In this document: positions 60,920 to 64,000 of the stretch, one piece after another
Layout of the letters: each line of letters begins with the position of its first letter
How positions within the stretch are numbered: position 1 is the stretch's first letter
Assembly: GCF_000243115.2 (NCBI RefSeq)
Contig: NZ_CP007035.1
Coordinates: 2,046,001-2,110,000, forward strand
Direction of reading: 5' to 3'
Length of the DNA stretch: 64,000 nt
Origin: Niabella soli DSM 19437
GTDB lineage: Bacteria; Bacteroidota; Bacteroidia; Chitinophagales; Chitinophagaceae
Notes under the pieces: model-generated
What the model saw: the letters and a program-made list of their open reading frames with translations, nothing else
What the model was told of the DNA's origin: nothing
Database searches by the model: none
Position numbers and translations under genes: made by a program

Positions 60920-61085
60920 GGTCCTGTTTTTCGTACCGATTGCATTTCGGCGCTGATACGCAACTGTTGCAACACTTCTATAGGGTCGTTTTTATTAAAA
61001 GTATAAAATTCCGGCCAGATGCCGTGCAAATTTGCCTGTCCCCTGTTAATAAATTACTTTTACCAATAAAAAACTTCTCTATCAC

Positions 61086-64000
61086 CTGAAGAAATTACGG
61101 AAGATATTATTGAGCACATTGGGGGCAATCCTGGGCCTTATCATTTTGCTTTGGATGGCAATACAGCTTCCGGGCGTACAAAACTGGCTGATAGGCAAGG
61201 TCACCAGCCGGTTATCAAAAGAGCTTCAAACCAAAATAGCGATCCGTCATGTGGATTTTTCGCTGTTTAATAAAATGCACCTGGAAGAGGTATTGGTGCT
61301 CGACCGGCAGCAGGATACCATATTAAGCGCGGGCGCCATAACGGTGAATATTACTGACTGGTTCTTTGTACGAAAAAACATCGAGCTGAAATATATTGGC
61401 ATGAAAGACGCCTATATTCAGTTGCAGCGATCCGATTCCGTTTGGCGCTACCAGTTCCTCCTGGATTACTTCAGTACTCCGGCCAGTAAGAAGCCCAAAC
61501 AGCAAAACAGCGTCAATATCGCGTTCCGTAAGGTGGACCTGCAAAATATCCTGTTCAGGCAGAAGGATGGCTGGAAGGGGCAGGATATGACGATTTCGCT
61601 GGCTTCACTGAGGGTGGATCCCCGGAATATCGATTTTGCTAAAAAGCTGATCAGCATCAATACGCTTACGGTTAACCAGCCTTACTTTGCGCTTCGTGAT
61701 TACAACGGCAACCGGCCTGAACCCAGCGACAGCGCTAAAACCGCGACCGCACCGGCATCGGCTAAACACCCGGGAGAACTAGAGTGGAACAGCGGCAAAT
61801 GGGAAATTACCGCCACCCATGTGGTACTGAATAATGGCACTTTTAAAACGGATAATGCAACGCCCGTTGATACCGCCGACACGCATACGTTTGACGGAAG
61901 ACATATCGAATTTGCAAAGATTAATGCTGATTTCAAAAATGTACGCTGGTGGATGGACACGATCACCACCCATCTTACCTTAAGCACCCGGGAGAAAAGC
62001 GGTTTTGAAGTCAAAAGCCTGTCGGCCAAAGCCAAGGTAACACCCAAGGAAATGACTTTTAATGAGCTGGACCTGCGCACCAATGACAGCCACCTGACCG
62101 ACTACTACAGTATGAAGTTTGCCAGCTTCTCCAGTATGAACGATTATATCACCAATGTAAAAATGGAGGCCCATTTTGTAAAAGCCGATATCAATAGCGA
62201 CGACATTGCCTATTTTGCACCGGCCATGCGCAGTTGGAAGAAAAAGATCGTTTTAAGCGGCAATGTAAAAGGGCCCGTGGCGTCGCTGTTGGCAAAGAAC
62301 CTGGAGATCCAGGCTGGAAATAATACTTCTTTTTCGGGTGATGCTTCTTTAACAGGATTACCTGATATCAATGAAACGTTTATCGATATTAAAGCCACCA
62401 GCTTTAAGACGACCTATGCAGATGCGTTGGCTTTTGCCCCGGCGCTGAAACAGGTTGATGTTCCCAATCTCTCGAAACTTCAATACCTCTCATTCGTAGG
62501 CAACTATGCCGGGTTTATCAGGGATTTTGTAACCTTCGGCACCCTTACCACTGCACTGGGAACGCTTAAAACGGATGTGAACATGAAGATCCCCCGCGGG
62601 GGCAATCCCATCTACTCCGGGACCGTTTCCACTAATGACTTTAACCTGGCTCCTTTTTTAAACGAGAATAACCTGGGACATGTCAGTTTTAAAGCCACGC
62701 TTAAAGGAGCAGGCTTTGATCCTTCAAGCGGCGCTATTGCCCTTAATGCGAACATCCGATACATCGACTACAACCAATATCGTTATAACAACATAGATGC
62801 TGATGGCGAGCTGAATAAAAGAGTATTTGACGGCAAGTTAAAAATTAAGGACCCGAATGCGGACCTGGACCTGAACGGGTTGATTGACTTCAGCAGGGCT
62901 GATCCTTTATTTAATTTTATTTCCGATATCCGGAAGATCGATTTTAAAGCGCTGCATTTGTTGCAGGACGAGTTGTTGTTAGCCGGCAAGATCAATGCCC
63001 ATTTTACGGGTAAAACGATCGATAATTTTTTAGGGAGCGCTACTATAACCGACGCCAGCCTGGTACGGAATCATTCGCCGCTTTCATTTGACTCCCTGGC
63101 TATTAATTCGACCCTGGAAGGCGACAAAAAAAGATTAACGCTGGCCTCCAATGAATTTTCTGCATCTCTTTTTGGCCGGTTCAATATCAGGGACCTGCCC
63201 AATTCCGTCATTAGTTTTTTAAACAGGTATTACCCCGCTTATATCAAGCCGCCTACAAAACAGGTAAAAGAACAGGAGTTTTCTTTCGAGATCAAAACTC
63301 AGAATTTCGACAGTTTTACCCCGATCATTGACAGCAGCTTAAACGGATTCAACAATGCGACCATCACCGGGAGCATTAATACCTATACGAACAGTTTAAG
63401 TCTGGATGCAGAAGTGCCATTCTTTAGTTATGACCGCTTCAAATTCAATGATGTTACTATTTCCGGAAGGGGAAATTATGACAGCATTGCGCTTTCTGGC
63501 CGCACCACCAATATTGGCGTTGGGGATAGCCTGGATATTCCGCTCGCTTTATTTAATATCACTGCGCGGAATGATGTATCAAGAGTAATGATCTATTCCG
63601 GCGGAACCGGTGCGGTTGATCAGGCCCGGTTAAATGCCATAGTAAGCACTTATAGCAACGGTGTAAAAATAGACTTTGCCCCTTCCTCCTTCGTGTTGAA
63701 TGGCAAAACGTGGAATATTGAAAAGAACGGTGAACTGGAGTTCAGGAAGAACGTGCCCGCGCACGGGCAATTGGTGTTGCAGGAAGGCAACCAGGAGATA
63801 CGCATCCGGACGCTGCCCTCCGATATCGGCAGTTGGAATGATGTTGCCATAACACTGAAAGACATTAACCTGGGTGATATTTCCAAATACATTCTTCCCC
63901 ACAACCGCCTGGAGGGCCTGGCTTCCGGAGACTTTCTTTTAGAAAATCCCGGGAAGAATATGAAGATCACCTCTGATAATTTTACCGGCAGGACTATTCA
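61086..64000 (+). CDS. TamB-like (DUF490) translocation/assembly protein, partial
   Basis: The frame stays open to the window edge (about 970 residues visible). An N-terminal membrane anchor (LLSTLGAILGLIILLWMAIQ) is followed by LPGVQNWLIGKVTSRLSKELQTKIAIRHVDFSLF, the usual opening of Bacteroidota TamB-type proteins, and then long beta-rich repeats. TamB links inner and outer membranes and helps lipid or protein transfer. No ATG or GTG occurs between the upstream stop (TAA, 61050) and the first ATG at 61155, which would cut the anchor. I place the start at CTG 61086, which gives a basic KKLRK lead; TTG 61110 is the alternative. The C-terminal DUF490 domain lies outside. Confidence 0.85.
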   Translation, partial: MKKLRKILLSTLGAILGLIILLWMAIQLPGVQNWLIGKVTSRLSKELQTKIAIRHVDFSLFNKMHLEEVLVLDRQQDTILSAGAITVNITDWFFVRKNIELKYIGMKDAYIQLQRSDSVWRYQFLLDYFSTPASKKPKQQNSVNIAFRKVDLQNILFRQKDGWKGQDMTISLASLRVDPRNIDFAKKLISINTLTVNQPYFALRDYNGNRPEPSDSAKTATAPASAKHPGELEWNSGKWEITATHVVLNNGTFKTDNATPVDTADTHTFDGRHIEFAKINADFKNVRWWMDTITTHLTLSTREKSGFEVKSLSAKAKVTPKEMTFNELDLRTNDSHLTDYYSMKFASFSSMNDYITNVKMEAHFVKADINSDDIAYFAPAMRSWKKKIVLSGNVKGPVASLLAKNLEIQAGNNTSFSGDASLTGLPDINETFIDIKATSFKTTYADALAFAPALKQVDVPNLSKLQYLSFVGNYAGFIRDFVTFGTLTTALGTLKTDVNMKIPRGGNPIYSGTVSTNDFNLAPFLNENNLGHVSFKATLKGAGFDPSSGAIALNANIRYIDYNQYRYNNIDADGELNKRVFDGKLKIKDPNADLDLNGLIDFSRADPLFNFISDIRKIDFKALHLLQDELLLAGKINAHFTGKTIDNFLGSATITDASLVRNHSPLSFDSLAINSTLEGDKKRLTLASNEFSASLFGRFNIRDLPNSVISFLNRYYPAYIKPPTKQVKEQEFSFEIKTQNFDSFTPIIDSSLNGFNNATITGSINTYTNSLSLDAEVPFFSYDRFKFNDVTISGRGNYDSIALSGRTTNIGVGDSLDIPLALFNITARNDVSRVMIYSGGTGAVDQARLNAIVSTYSNGVKIDFAPSSFVLNGKTWNIEKNGELEFRKNVPAHGQLVLQEGNQEIRIRTLPSDIGSWNDVAITLKDINLGDISKYILPHNRLEGLASGDFLLENPGKNMKITSDNFTGRTI

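Noticed and set aside
1-64000. CRISPR arrays, tRNA or rRNA genes, prophage, toxin-antitoxin or defence islands
   Set aside because: No regularly spaced repeats, cloverleaf-like stems, phage or defence proteins were seen on either strand; the gene content is core metabolism and envelope.

Overview
The window looks like ordinary chromosomal core DNA from a member of the Bacteroidota, most probably the Chitinophagaceae. I infer this from the gene families (a GLPGLI-domain protein, DUF2911, DUF6263-like and DUF1573 proteins, a 1017-residue double amidohydrolase, a single-chain E1alpha-E1beta 2-oxo-acid dehydrogenase, a roughly 670-residue urocanase), from -7 boxes of the form TAnnTTTG, from weak Shine-Dalgarno sequences and from the many secreted, lipoprotein and outer-membrane products. 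No rRNA, tRNA, CRISPR array, prophage or intact insertion sequence is visible.

Layout. 0-2.5 kb: cydAB (cytochrome bd oxidase), facing a YdcF-like lipoprotein. 3.3-8.1 kb: a minus-strand four-gene efflux operon (TetR, TolC, HlyD, DHA2 MFS) with a clear promoter and two operator-like palindromes ahead of tetR and a terminator after the pump gene. 8.4-12.7 kb: two amidohydrolase-superfamily genes. 12.9-14.3 kb: ammonium transporter. 14.6-17.4 kb: an active and an inactive M16 peptidase as a pair. 17.4-22.7 kb: PLP aminotransferase, DUF1573 protein, E1 dehydrogenase, mutarotase and a lipoprotein. 22.8-26.9 kb: manA-pyrF, a YraN nuclease-like protein, a lipoprotein and xerD. 27.1-36 kb: DUF2911 and DUF6263-like proteins, an S9 (DPP IV-like) peptidase, two small exported proteins and a full-length M16 peptidase. 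36-42 kb: two unassigned proteins, a DUF3052-like protein, an M48 peptidase, plsY, prmA and a DUF445 protein. 42.4-47.7 kb: MATE pump, beta-propeller/phosphoesterase, M19 dipeptidase. 48.8-50.5 kb: a GLPGLI domain fused to a PNGase F-like amidase. 51-58.2 kb: the complete histidine-utilisation operon hutH-I-U-G with a divergent LysR regulator. 58.1-60.9 kb: a zincin/propeller/barrel outer-membrane protein. From 61.1 kb to the edge: a TamB-like protein that runs out of the window.

How the genes work together. Histidine catabolism is complete from histidine to glutamate plus formamide, and the window also carries an ammonium importer. The many peptidases (M16, S9, M19, M48, and the HEYRH zincin), the deglycosylase and the amidohydrolases fit a heterotroph feeding on proteins and glycoproteins. 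cydAB suits growth at low oxygen.

The least explained part is the intergenic DNA. Several gaps hold MITE-like elements with inverted ends (42.04-42.22, 43.75-43.92, 48.01-48.29 and 50.54-51.01 kb), tri-nucleotide-loop hairpins, CCCGA...TCGGG palindromes, and degenerate word-like spacers beside gene ends. In two cases the element arm carries the stop codon of the neighbouring gene (hutG and the MATE pump). No obviously new enzymatic system is present. The best leads are this repeat layer, the GLPGLI-PNGase fusion and the zincin-propeller-barrel protein.
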